Assembly (NCBI RefSeq): GCF_910592395.1
Contig: NC_088321.1
Coordinates: forward strand, 10,976,001 to 11,040,000
Reading direction: 5' to 3'
Length of the DNA: 64,000 nt
Origin: Lineus longissimus
Taxonomy: Eukaryota > Nemertea > Pilidiophora > Heteronemertea > Lineidae
Below are positions 48,827 to 61,458 of the stretch, piece after piece; position 1 is the first letter of the stretch; each line of letters starts with the position of its first letter. A program made the position numbers and the translations under genes. Under the pieces are notes generated by a model. The model was not told the DNA's origin and did no database searches. It was given only the letters and a program-made list of their open reading frames with translations.

Positions 48827-51646
48827 TTCGGTGGATAAGACCCCTTTGATGCAGGTGTGTCAGTTTATAATTGATCATGACTGTGATCTATCTGTCATCC
48901 CGCAATCATTTCAGGCCAGGTCACCATTAAAATGCGATGTTGGTTGGAACAGTGACAGAACATTCCCTTCTATTCTATTGTTAGAACTGTCCAAAGTCTA
49001 TTGGCACAGTTCAACAGTTCTAGAACTGTTTCATACCACAACAAAACCAATGGCTGGGAGGGATGATCGAATGACGTTTGAAGGGATATGGGGTTCTTCT
49101 TTGTGAGATTGCTGCCCTTATCCCGCACGCATGGCGGATTTACGCAGGGGAATTTACACCAAATATTACCCGGCTGAAAGACGCCTGATGCCATATTGCC
49201 TTTGTTGGGATATGATGGAAGGGCATATGATTCATCCACTCTAAATATCCCAAACCGAATGTCGCCAACAACTAGAGCAGCAGTTAAAATGATCACGTCG
49301 GATGACTGCGCAGCCCGTGGCCAACAACATTGGGATATTCATTTTGCCAAAATGCAAACAAACTCGGCGAAAATTAATATTTTTCCTACAAGACTTAATT
49401 GTTTTGCTCTGTAATGTAGATTACTTTGATTTTGTTTGCCTATATCTCTGGTAAAATCTTAAACAGCACTGAAAATGACACCGGAGTGACATGATCAGAC
49501 ATTATGCTTGACAAGACCTATTACAAAACTTCCTTTATCATTTTGACATATCCTGACCTGGGATGTTTGGAATTTTTAAAACTGTTCTCTTAAGAGGACA
49601 ACTCTAATATGCACCGTTGACTGTAATGCGCGCGAGACGTATGAGCACACACTTCCTGCCTCACTAAGAAATCGCATTAGTTATGCAATATAGACTTATT
49701 GTCCATTTCTAGAAAGGGCTGATCTGACTATAATTGACTTGAAGTATACCTGCAGATAAATGTTTCGGCGAAGAAACATTGCAAGTACACATGGGCGGTT
49801 GCGAAGTGAGGAGCAGAAGAACGATTGACCATAATGTCGCCGGAAACAAATCAAAGCAGTAGATGCTCGACCCGTTTATCGGACGTCAAATTGGCCAGCT
49901 TACCTTAGCGATTTCTCAGGGCCATAAATCAAACCCTACCTCAGCTATCGGCAGTCATAAAGGGAACAGTCTAATCAATGTCATATTTCCCCGAGGCCCG
50001 CTTTGTCTTCAGAATGGTTTTCTTTGAGATAAGACTGGTATTAGTTTTAGTGGACGAAATTGCCGGAGACCGCTGAATAAAATATGCGGACAAAGGCCGG
50101 GCAAAAATATGAACTTGCACTCTCCATGCACATCGAAAGGATGTTCTCTCCGCCATATCGTTTTCATTACATCGTGATGTCTCGGATGTGGCACAGGCAC
50201 GAGATGATATCCGAATCAACTGACCAATCATTCCTCCAAAAAGCCCACAGACGACACATATACCCCTGAACATGTAAAGGAGTGCCACATATATTTTTCC
50301 CCGATTGTGTGTATCAGTTGATTCAGGACTGATCGATCGCTATGATTCTTTTATCTTCGTACACTAGTGCATTCAAAATTTAAGCCTATAGGTGTCTATC
50401 TAATGATGTAATTGTAGACACCTGCTCCGCCCCACAACTAGACTTACGTCGTTCGCTACCTGCCATTGAAGTTTCACATTCGAAGACGTTAGAGGGGCAA
50501 CTGTGAACGAGGTTTGAGGACTGACGTAGTCGCCCCCTCTACCATCCGACGTCGTCTTATTGAAAAATCAAGTAACAAAATTACCAATGCACGAGGATTG
50601 CAACCTCGTTTACCCAGGGGTCATTGCGCGCTCCTATGGTCACTTGCACTGCCCCTGGTATCATGTTGAGCTGAAACATATTTGATTCGTCAACGAATAA
50701 CGTTTGACATGCAAATAAGATGCAAATGATGTTCTGACACTTGGTATATTCATGGCATATTGAATCGGCGAAAAGGGCGGCATTATCAGTCCACATAACC
50801 ATTTACCCTAATGCGATCACAAATCAATTGACGGCATAATAGAACTTCATGGACACGGATAATATTTGAAACTCATGCTGATACGGGCATACGGGCACTC
50901 CGAGCAAAATAGAACCGAAGAAGCGCGTGTTACAAATGCCAATCGCGCGAGCACTGTGAAAATATTATTTCAAAATCCCTTTTTATAATTTATTTTTATA
51001 TTTAAGTATAAGGCTTCTTCATCTGTATTCACCCTGAGATGATTGCTCAATTCCACAATTATTTGGTCGGCTACAAACGGTTTTGGTCATGATGAAACAG
51101 TGCTGACACGTAGTGCCCGAATAGACAGGTCATAGGTTAAACATGCTACGTCACCCCCCAGTTTCTGGCAGTGACGTACACAAGTATCCAGGGCCTAGTG
51201 GTGCAGCCATTTTGAATGCTAATCAAGTAGACCCCAGATGTCGAGGTTGCGAGGATTGTGACGAGGTCGCGCAAGTGGCGGAGTAAATTGGCCAAAATAG
51301 ATTAAATTTTATATCGTATTTTTCCAGTTCAGTAAATTGGTAAAGAATATCCTCGTGGGATCGTGCCGAAGTCGACAAATGCTGCTTCAAATCCCTTCAA
51401 ACGTCATTTGATCATTCCTCCGAGCCATTGGGTTGGTTGTTGAATGGACAATTCTAGAACTGTTCAACTGTACCGACAGATCTGAACAGTTCTAACAATA
51501 CAATAGAAGGGAATGTTCTGTCACTGTTCCAACCAACATCCCATTTCAATGGTTACCATGCCTAAAATGATTACATGACAGAGAGATCGCTGTCATGATC
51601 AATGATAAACTTACACACCTCTATCAATGGGGGATTATCCACCGAA
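48827..51646. mobile_element. Possible long-inverted-repeat element, 2.8 kb
   Basis: Arms of about 260 bp (48827-49088 and 51391-51646) are inverted copies, roughly 80 percent alike by eye. They share the core GGTTGGAACAGTGACAGAAC and TTCGGTGGATAA at the outer edges. The 2.3 kb between the arms contains no recognised transposase. On the minus strand at 50450-50670 there are two exon-like segments (see findings). It may be a composite or foldback transposon, or a simple inverted duplication of unrelated origin. Confidence 0.6.
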
Positions 51647-51871
51647 GACAAAATGAAATCATGCCCATTTCACTGATTACCTCACCTGCCAATTTCAATT
51701 ATACAACTTGCCCGCGATTCCGGAATTTTAGAACTGTTCTGTTATGTTCTGGTCACTGGACCCGTGACGCGAAGCTGCCATTCATATACTGGGTTTGGAG
51801 AGAACCAGCTAGGATTTAAAAGGTAGTATTTTGGTACTTGTGTTGAAAATATACGACTTTGGGGTACATCC

Positions 51872-52581
51872 TGAGATCTGCCACAATGGTCGAGTTCGGG
51901 TGCAGATCGGTACGAAGCCCAGTAGGTTCATTAAAACTCAATATACAATATTCAAAACTCGACATGGCACGTTTGGGAATGTATGTTTGATGTTTTCAAA
52001 ATCGAAAATAACTCATTTCACTATTGGAGGTTACAGTTCAACATGGAAGATGAGGTTTGAAAACTGAACGTTTAATATTAGGGAGGTCAAGAACTCGAAC
52101 GATAAACGACAACGGTAACGATAATGACGTCATTGCGTTTATCGTGAAGAAATAACGTCAGTTGGGTTAAGAAGCATGCATTGAAGTTCCGGTAAACGTA
52201 AAATGTTCTATGGCTGACACTGATCCGAGTCAGGAAAAACCAGGCCTAGGCCTGAATGTTTTAATGTGACTTGTTATGACAATCGAATCCTGCGCGAACA
52301 TTTCTTGGTCTTCCAAGGCCTATACATTGTTATTTAATGAATTACTTGACGATTTACTAAAGTTCTTCGAATCTGCTGTAATGCAATCATGTTTTATAAT
52401 ATTACTAAAGTGTATATTTATTCCCATTTTAAGCCGACTAAAACTGTTCAAGGGCCTAGACTCACCTCTCTAAAAATCATCGTCTGCACAAACAAACCTG
52501 ATCGCACAGCAATTTTCCATACGCAACGAAAATAGTACTTATAACCCCAACCAACAAAATCACTTTGTTTTGAGGAGAAAT
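51872..52581 (+). repeat. Direct duplication, copy A (about 0.7 kb)
   Basis: This pairs with 53366-53832 plus 54091-54318. It shares an open frame containing EICHNGRVR, TKPSRFIKTQ and RHGTFGNVCLMFSKSKIT that is open in both copies. It also carries a TGACGTCA palindrome at 52125-52132. Function unknown; no family recognised. Confidence 0.9.
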
Positions 52582-53365
52582 CTTTTCGGACAAAGACTCG
52601 CAACATGATAACCTTTTTTGAATCGTTGGAATAAAAAAACCCACAAAAAGTATTGTATTTTCGTGGATGAAATATTTAATTCAACCACATTCAGATCGCA
52701 ATGGCGGCCAATTTAAGCAGTGATAGCAGGACGCCTCCTCATCACACTGATATCACTGCGCACGGAGTATGCTATTGTTCGAGGTGCGCGATTCTCTTCC
52801 AATGAAAAAAGTGCTTAAAAATTGGTGGCGTCGCCTCTCATGGCTCACACAAAATAACTAAACGTGTTGCGGTCTCAAAAATATACGCTACCAGTATCTA
52901 CAAAATCACGTTAAAACGCCAAATGTAAGATATGTCAACGGACATAGATAATTTGATTGATCACGTGTCTCCAGTGTGCGACTGACAGCCGCTGGAGACA
53001 GATAGATCAATTTTCGAAATTGATCTTCGGTAGATACTGGTCGAAATTCTGGAGAATCGTCGATTGCCTGATAACCATGTTAGGCGACGATTTGTTATGA
53101 GGTACTTGAGACATACGACAATTTGAATATTTATGAGGATCAACGAAACTAGCGACCAATTTGCGAGAATATTGATTATGCTGTGGAAGTTTTTTTTTCA
53201 GCCTGTATATATATTGGACGAAAGACTGGTGACCTTATCAGCATTGCTGCAGCACCGAACGTGTAGCAGCGTATCGTCGACTGTGCGTTGATGTGCCGCA
53301 AACATCCTGATGTATGCCATTATGGGTGAAAGCTCAACAATATGAGGGGTGCCTGTTAATATAGT
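52582..53365. other. Spacer between duplication copies
   Basis: No gene recognised. Contains a TATATATAT run near 53206. Confidence 0.4.
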
Positions 53366-54318
53366 TGAGATCTGTCACAATGGTCGAGTTCGGGCGCAGA
53401 TCGGTACGAAGCCCAGTAGGTTCATTAAAACTCAAAATGCAATATTCAAAACTCGACATGGCACGTTTGGGAATGTATGTTTGATGTTTTCTAAATCGAA
53501 AATAACTTATTTCACTATTGTGGGTCACGGTTCAACATGGAAAATGAAGTTTGAAAACTGAATGTTTAATATTAGGGAGGTTAAGAACTCGAAGGATAAA
53601 CGACAACGGTAACGATAATGACGTCATTGTGTTTATCGTGAAGAAATAACGTTAGGTGGGTTGAGAAGCATGCATTGAAGCTCTGGTAAACGCAAAATGT
53701 TCATTTGGCTGACACTGATCCGAGTCAGGAAAAACCAGGCCTAGGCCTTAAATATTTTAATGTGACTTGTAATGACTATCGAATCCTGTGCGAAAATTTA
53801 TTGGCCTTCCAAGGCCTGTAAACGGCTATTCGATGGATTTCCTCATTAGCTTAAAAGGTTCAGGAGCCGATCATGTGACCATAAGTGGGAGGACGAACAA
53901 AGACCAAGAGAATCATTTACTCATGTTGCTTGCCTCTTGTGTCTTGTTTTAGTTCCATTCCCCTAAGCAGCGTTAATATTCAAGCCTATTATCTCTGCCA
54001 GTATTGGCTTCCATTGCACGTGTAATTGCATGTATAATGTACACAAACGTAAGCGGCAAGACTGATCGAACAAAATACCGTAAATGTGGCGATTTACTAA
54101 AGATCTTCGAGTGTGCTGTAATGTAACCATGTTTGATATTACAAAAGTGAATATTTATTCCCATTTTAAGCCGATTAAAACTGTTCAAGGACTAAAACTC
54201 ATCTCGCTTCAAATCATCATCTGCACAAACAAACCTGATCGCACAGCAATTTTCCATACGCTACGAAAATAGTACGCATAACCTTAACCAACAAAATTAC
54301 TTTGTTTTGAGGAGAAAT
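53366..54318 (+). repeat. Direct duplication, copy B with 258-bp extra segment
   Basis: This matches copy A in two blocks, 53366-53832 and 54091-54318, separated by 258 bp (53833-54090) that copy A lacks. The shared frame around 53370-53561 and the TGACGTCA palindrome (53619-53626) are retained. The extra segment is either an insertion in B or a deletion in A. Confidence 0.9.
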
Positions 54319-56231
54319 TACTCGAAAATAGTACCAAGGCTCATCATCAGGTTATTGATGTCGAAGATGTTGCTCGGTAACTGTTAGGGCACGCCCAACA
54401 GGTTTTCCCGAAAGTACCTGACGTCAGAATGTTTTCTCAATTGCAAATGACACCCATTACAAAACTGATAACATTTTAGCACAATTAATACCTTTTAAAA
54501 AAGTTCAACACTATTTTGGCATTTTCAGAAAATCGCATAACTGTAAACCATGAAAATCGCATTTTAACTGTAAAACATGGATTTTTTGTGAGCATTTTAG
54601 TTTTGAGATTTTGTAGATTGCACCATCAAATTCGAACTTCAAGAGCCCTACATTGTTGCATAACCATTTAATTTGGCAGCCGATGCAATATGTGATTCCT
54701 CCTCTATACACCGCCATGCACGATTGTACCTTTCGAATTGCAATGAAAGCACTTGTTAAATGTACCTTAAAGGCACTTGTTCAACTCCATGCAAAACATA
54801 CTTTCGGATTACTATTTTGGGGGTCTGTTGTTACACTCCTCGATTCAATCCACCCGCGGGGGAAACAAATCTGTATTTCTTGCAAAGGTAAGTTGAAGTA
54901 TCGCAAAACTGACCAGATTGGACTCGTGTTGGAAAATGGCGCTGTTGACACATCGGGAATGATGAAGGAACCCTCGGGCATTTTGTGAAAGATTAGAGAA
55001 ATCTATCATAGTGACAGTAGCATTCGACGCTCGCCAAGTCTCGTTTTTTGTAATGGTTGCTAGTCCTTCTAGTTCCTGACACTCGCCAGCTTCAGTCTCG
55101 TGACAACTTTATTGCAGTGAATGTAGCGTGTGCAAATGAACATATTCTTTGAATCAAAAGGCCTACTAGAGGCAAGATAACAATCGAAGATTTACCAGGA
55201 TATTATTTGAAATGAGTACACTACCATGTATCACGATAAAGATAAAATCAGGAATTTAATGTAAAGAAGACAAAGTGATTCCTCGGCCCGCAAGCCTTTT
55301 AGATATTTAGCCAGAGGTATTTTTATCCAAAATGACTTTCTTTCCACGATATTGACTAAGTGCATTGGCATTTACAAAGGGAGCCGCACAAATTTGGAGC
55401 ATACATATCTGCACAAAGACGAAAGCACGGAAGACCGTAAATATCGACGCTTATCACTCTGCAGAAAAAAAGAACGTCGTCTACCATCTGATTATCACAA
55501 TGTTTGAAAAATCATTCTTCAGAGAAAGTATTTCTCATAGGGAGATAGAACGCCGGTGATAACGTAGGGGAGCAGGATGTGCTGAAATCAAATCATGTGT
55601 ATGTACTACCCGCAGGGAATCACTTCCATATTCTGAGAGAATTGGCGGGAGTAAATCTAAAATTGAATGATAGATCAAAACGAAGTATCATATTTGAAAT
55701 TTACCGTCCTCGTTTGAATAGCCATAAACAAATCTCTCAAAATTTATTACAACTCACCAAAAACGACCATCCGTGTTTGTTCTTAAATTGAGCTGCCAGG
55801 GCTGATGTTTATTTTGGCTGACTTAGGGTGTTTAATGTATAGAATGTTACTCATGAAAATTGATAAATGTGTGAATTTAATCAAAGTGCGTTGATGTGGT
55901 TGCTTCCGTTTAATACAGTTAATGTCTGTGATCGAATTTGCAATTACAACATGGTAAATAGCCAATTTAAAATCCAGATAATCTTTGATGTTCACAAATA
56001 AATATCAAAGCGATATTTTTGTTTTGGTTTGCTTACCGCGTCAGTGTGTTGGTCAGTATAGGACCTCGCTTAATTAACCTGGTCTGTGTCTCTACTGTAT
56101 TAATGTATATGATCATTCCAATGCCTATTATGGCTTTTAGGGGGAAAATATGTAAAGATCAGAGTGTCGTTTCTTTTCTTCTTTAAACCTCAGTCCCCCA
56201 GACCGCTATTATATTTTGAATCTGTGCCCTT
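54319..56231. other. Gene-poor spacer with unrecognised frames
   Basis: Plus-strand frames at 54653-54988 (with ICISCKG followed by a GTAAGT that could be a splice donor near 54890), 55365-55559 and 55579-55791 have protein-like passages but no family motif. They could belong to an unrecognised plus-strand gene ending near 56.6 kb, but I cannot join them. Confidence 0.3.
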
Positions 56232-56627
56232 GTGTACTCCTTTTCTGCCGCCAATATATTATACCCCCGGTACATAATCAATGATATTGATATTTTAAAT
56301 CAGGCTGAACACCGTATTATCAAATTTTTGAAGTCAATTATTTTATCTAGCAATGCATTACTTCAAATCTGCAGGAAACTTTCTCTCAATGGTAGCAGAC
56401 CTCCTCTCAGGAAAACCGTACATTTTTAATATCATAAATACAACGTAGATAGGTGTAACCCTGCTGATTTCCAAATACCAGTACCAGCCTTTGATTACAT
56501 CGACATAGATCGTAGGGGACAACAAATAACAGAACTTTTACCTATGAGGGACTTTGGGGATGAATTATTATCTCGGGAGGAAATACCTACTATCATTGAG
56601 ATGCTATGTCTAAATATCACACTTTGA
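56232..56627 (+). pseudogene. Unrecognised protein-like 3' end, one in-frame stop
   Basis: One frame is open from 56232, broken only by TAA at 56427-56429, and continues with QIPVPAFDYIDIDRRGQQIT, then LLPMRDFGDELLSREEIPTI and a stop at 56625-56627. AAATAAATATTAGTAAATAAAC with AATAAA signals follows at about 56775, consistent with the 3' end of a transcribed unit. The acidic, non-repetitive composition is protein-like. No family recognised; it could be a terminal exon with an acceptor after the TAA, or a pseudogene. Confidence 0.35.
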
Positions 56628-59408
56628 GACCCATCCTCTTCATTCTCATAACATTATCATGTGTATTCATTTTGATCTCTACAAATCCATTGGATTGTAA
56701 TTTTTGTCGTACTCGCACCAATTGCACGAATGCACTACTTCTGTTTGTATTCAAAATTGTATACTGCTATACGAAATAAATATTAGTAAATAAACATATT
56801 ATAACCAATGGGTGTATAACTGTGTACAACTAACTGTTTCACACTTTCAGACTGTAGGGGCTATATTGTACATAGGCTATGATTTTAATACTTTACCTTA
56901 AGAAACAATGTCAGTTGCTCTATTTGAGTTGATTTAAATGAATCCAATAAATCTAGTGGATGATATCAGGAATGATGTATGATCAACTTTAATGTTTGTT
57001 TGCCGAAGTTTGTGAGGCTGGCATGCTTTAAATCACATTTCCGGTAATTTACCCCACCCTTGCAATAAATACGATTTTTCTCAATGATAGAGGATGTCGC
57101 TGAGGCGAAATATGACTGATGATGAAACCATCTACGAATTGAGGGAGAAACGATGGTAAGTTCTATTCAGGTTTATCAATAAGATTGGGTTGGTAGCGCA
57201 CCAACTGCACAATTTCAAAATTTGCTGTTGGGTGGCGCTAGCGGCCCATTACATAATGAAAATCCCGATAAAATGGCCTACTAGTTAGTACAGAAGTTTA
57301 TCAGTGGTTGTATGGAAAAAAATGCTTGCAGTAAAACAGCGTTTTATTATGGCATGAACAATGCCAATCGATAGAAAATCCTCGTTTTTGCTCCCTCTGA
57401 AGGGAACGCTATCCTGTCTTCTCTCCTTCTTCCAAACTGCCATCATAAAACAGACAAGAGCAAATCAATATATATATTTTGAGATACACGTGACAGTGAC
57501 GTATAGGCAATCATAACTCCGGACTACCCATACGTTATTGTGACAGCTATCCAATCATAGTCTTGAATGGACCTATATGTCATTGTGACACACAACCAAT
57601 TATATTCTCTACGCAAATTACCTGCCCTGGCTGACAGTAATTTACCACGAGATGGCAATCCTGGTAGAGGTACGTCGAGTTTGACATATGGCGGCCGGTG
57701 ATCATCAATTACAACAAACATAGGATGTGATCTTGAGTTTGGATAACAATATTTCATTGGCTGTAAAAGACGCATTAGAGGGAGGAGCCGGGTATGTCAG
57801 ATTAAGTTAAACAAAATCGTCAATAGGGGAACTCTCTTTTCTCAAAGCACATCAAAACTATTTGCGCTTGCACTAGGAATAAAACACAACCCAGGGCGTC
57901 AACTGTATCTGCATACTAGACACGTGAGGACGATCATTTTCACCGATTGTTTTCTGCAAATAGTAAATAAATGTACATATGAAACGATTTCTCTGACATT
58001 GCAACCAAATCAAACGATCTCAAGGTCTGCACTTTGTTCTTATACCGGTCCAATATTTTGGCGGGCAATTGCCTGTGCGGCGACCCCCCCCCGTCTTTAC
58101 CCTGGTGCAATTGAAATGTTTTTCTTCACGAAGTGAAGACTGATTTTTCTTCACTAGTTCCATTTGGTGAATGTCCTTTTTCTCAAACTGGCAAATGTGT
58201 GTCTCTTTTTCAAAGAAACACTGCGGGGCCCTTTCGAAACGAACCTTGAGTCGGAGATGTACCTTTTGGTCATGCATGCACGCACCTAGACCAACCCAGG
58301 AACTTTTCGTTGAGTTTGCTGACCAGTGTCAAGCTGCTCTCGTTGCTCAACAGCCCAACTCAGCATTACAATACCTGTGTTGCAGCACGCCTCCAAGTAT
58401 GAATGAGGGCAGATCGATCGAGGGGCAGTACAATCTTCTTATTCTAGAATCAACCAAAACCTAAGACCAAACAACACGGAACAAAAGCGTCACGGATGCA
58501 ACAATCAAAAGATAGAGACGCCCAATACACACCACTTTAAATCAATCTCAAATTGGCTTTCACACCAAACCGACCGCCCCAGGCGGCCATTTTGCTTTTC
58601 CTATCAAAGTCACGCATAGTCTCGCTGCCTCATTTAGTGGTATACGCCGCTCTAAGCGCCACTTTTTCCAATCATTTCAAACTGCGACGCCATAATGAAA
58701 ACTTGCATCAGACATGTCTTGGACGCTGATAGAGACAAAGTTATTCTTTTGAAGTTTGTGGTAGTGGGGAGATCGCTCAAGGCAGTGATGGTTTTCACGC
58801 ATTTAATACCAGGTGAGGGAAGCTCGTTGGAACGTACAAATAACAGACTGGAGGCTCTTACAATGCAATATTCTAAAACATATTTGTTAAAGAAAATTAT
58901 TTTGATAATGTATTATACATTAGTCGCGTTTTGACCAAATAGGTTTGGGTGAGCCACCATAATTTCTCAGGATTGTATGAAATGGGTCAACAGCAGACTC
59001 TCGGTGAATTATGCCGAAATATATACCGAAATTTGGAGGTTTTAGAATAGAAATCGATACATCAGTGTCATTATTGGTTGTCTCATAAAACAGTGCTACG
59101 ATGGGGCTGTCATATCGCCGAAAACCTCGGCTTTCGCCTTGATTTTGGTGGCAATCAATTACTAGAGGCCTATCGGCCAAAGAGCTTCGCTTGGTCCATC
59201 TGATTGTAATATAAGGTAAAATAGGGTAATTGTAGCCCCGGCGCCTTATTTAAAGCATAATATAGTTCCATTAGTGCTCATGGTACCTTGATGGCGGTAA
59301 CTTTAAGACCAGGGCATATCAAGAAGGTACCTTTAAAATATCTTAGTTAATGGTAGCATTAAGCAGCGTTTCAGGTAATGCTTTGATCCTGTCTTTTACT
59401 AATAGCAC
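56628..59408. other. Gene-poor spacer
   Basis: No supported gene. Two loosely repeated phrases of about 60 bp (TA.GT.ATTGTGACA..C) occur at 57530-57610. Confidence 0.4.
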
Positions 59409-59670
59409 GTTTTCCATTTTTTAGTATTGGCCTCCTGGTGGCCTAGTCGAGAATCAGATCGGATCGAAATTCGGTGTCCGAAGTTACATAACGTATGGAG
59501 TCATGTGTACCAAATTTCAAGTTCATAGCTTTTGCGGTTAAGAAACGTGCCATAGTTACACTCAAACATCCAATTTACGCCATTTGACCTCTGCGACCTT
59601 GAAAATTTGGACAAATCAAAAACCCTATGATATGTGATTTATCAAAATTTTATCGAAAATGAGGACAGAC
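59409..59670 (+). repeat. Dispersed repeat copy
   Basis: This shares GAATCAGATCGGATCGAAAT and GTTAAGAAACGTGCC with the copy at 20580-21030, and the phrase ACCTTGAAAATT.GG.CAAAT. Non-coding. Confidence 0.85.
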
Positions 59671-60999
59671 CATCAGCTTGCAGAAAGGCTAAAAGCAACC
59701 CGACAAATACATACCGATCGGAATTGATTGACCACTTAGGCAGCCGTTTTTCCCAGACTTGTATCGAATCTATCTTGAAAACATGCAAGTTCTTGATATA
59801 TTCTACCAAAACAGATAAGGGAGAGTGCAGAAAACTACGGTCGCGTTGGTTCCATTATGCCAGGATTTGGTGGAGACTAATTCAACGAGCAGAAAGCCGT
59901 CTGCGGCCATGCAGTTACAACTGTCGAGCCACTGATCACATCGAACATCGTTTGCGGCGGTCTTCCCCTTAAGTGGAAACTTCTAGTATGCTGTGAGGGC
60001 ACATACAGTTACACATCCTAAATTATTCAGCACCTCAGAACAGAATCGGAAGATACTAGTGTATTTTCCTTTTTCGGCGAGGAAAAACGATAAGGAATTT
60101 GGCTGAAAGGAGATTAAGATGTCGAACCGTACACCAAGAGACAAGCATCCCGCATGCCACAGCCTATATCTATCATCGGAGTTTCTTTCGATTCTTTCAT
60201 CAGTTAGCGCAATTGCCAGTCGCCTCCATCGGGAATGAATGTACATGTATCCGCAATTAACTAAGATTGAGTTTGTATCGCTAGAAAAGCCGCCAATTTA
60301 TCACAAGGTATTTTTACAACTCGACACAAATGGGGGTGGGGGGGGGGGGGGGCATCGGTCCAGCACGTATCATTACAAGCCAAGTATTTTTTTGCTGTTT
60401 TGATTTGCATTGAACACTGTTCATGAGCCACTGCAATGTACATGTATTCAAATTATGGTTTGAGGAAGGCTTGCAGGAAGCAGTTCTAAAAAACAGCTTG
60501 AGCGCATGACACGACACTTGGATATTCATGAGGTTGGAGGGAACCAAGCTTTCGATAGGAGGCTCTCAACTCTAGATTTTTGATTACTCCTGCTAAAATT
60601 TAGTACATGTATAGAGAAATAAGATATCGAGTTGCCCTCTTTTAATATTTACAACGAATTTTTACAGGCATTAAAATGAATTTAAATATTGCCTACATTT
60701 GTTTAGTTTTTGATTTTTGGTTCCTGATATAAAGACACCCAAGGCATCGCAACACTACATGCTAAAACACTTCAACGTCATTCACTTGCTCATCCAGTCC
60801 TAGTGCAATAGATCCGTTCGATACTCAACTTGGGATATTCTAGCATTTTCTCATCAATTAGTTTGCGTAAAGCGGTCAAACCTGTCGCAGCAGGGTCGTT
60901 TCCACACATATTTCATTAATCTAAATAGTGCAAAATTGAGAAAACGCGACAGTGCATACAGTTTACGTTTTTGTGCCTTTGATTTCTGGTTTTGAAGAG
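59671..60999. other. Gene-poor spacer
   Basis: The plus-strand frame that ends at 59972 has a basic C-terminal part (FHYARIWWRLIQRAESRLR) but no recognised motif, and its start overlaps the preceding repeat. A poly-G run lies at about 60333-60352. Confidence 0.4.
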
Positions 61000-61458
61000 A
61001 CCGAATACAACCTAACGCCACATTCTAATCCTCTATGTTATTCAATATTCAATAAGACACCCAATACAACCTAACGCCACATTCTAATCCTCTATGTTAT
61101 TCAAAATTCAATAAGACACCCAATACAACCTAACGCCACATTCTAATCCTATATGTTATTCAATATTCAATAAGACACCCAATACAACCTAACGCCACAT
61201 TCTAATCCTCTATGTTATTCAACATTCAATAAGACACCCAATACAACCTTACGCCACATTCTAATCCTCTATGTTATTCAATATTCAAGACACCCAATAC
61301 AACCTAACGCCACATTCTAATCCTCTATGTTATTCAATATTCAATAAGACACCCAATACAACCTAACGCCACATTCTAATCCTCTGTGTTATTCAATATT
61401 CAATAAGACACCCAATACACCCCACATTCTAATCCTCTATGTTATTCAATATTCAATA
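61000..61458 (+). repeat. 59-bp minisatellite, nearly eight copies
   Basis: Units of 59 bp contain CCAATACAACCTAACGCCAC and CCTCTATGTTATTCAATATT. Copies are almost identical apart from single changes. One copy near 61288 lacks about 6 bp and the last is shortened by about 12 bp. The frame is not conserved, so it is not coding. Confidence 0.95.

Noticed and set aside
51160-51230. Minus-strand MAAPLGPGYLCT as the GPGC block of the ectodomain
   Set aside because: It is followed by a stop after eight further codons and the flanking ectodomain motifs are absent.
61000-61458. CRISPR-like array
   Set aside because: Whole 59-bp units repeat without unique spacers, and the setting is an animal genome; it is a minisatellite.
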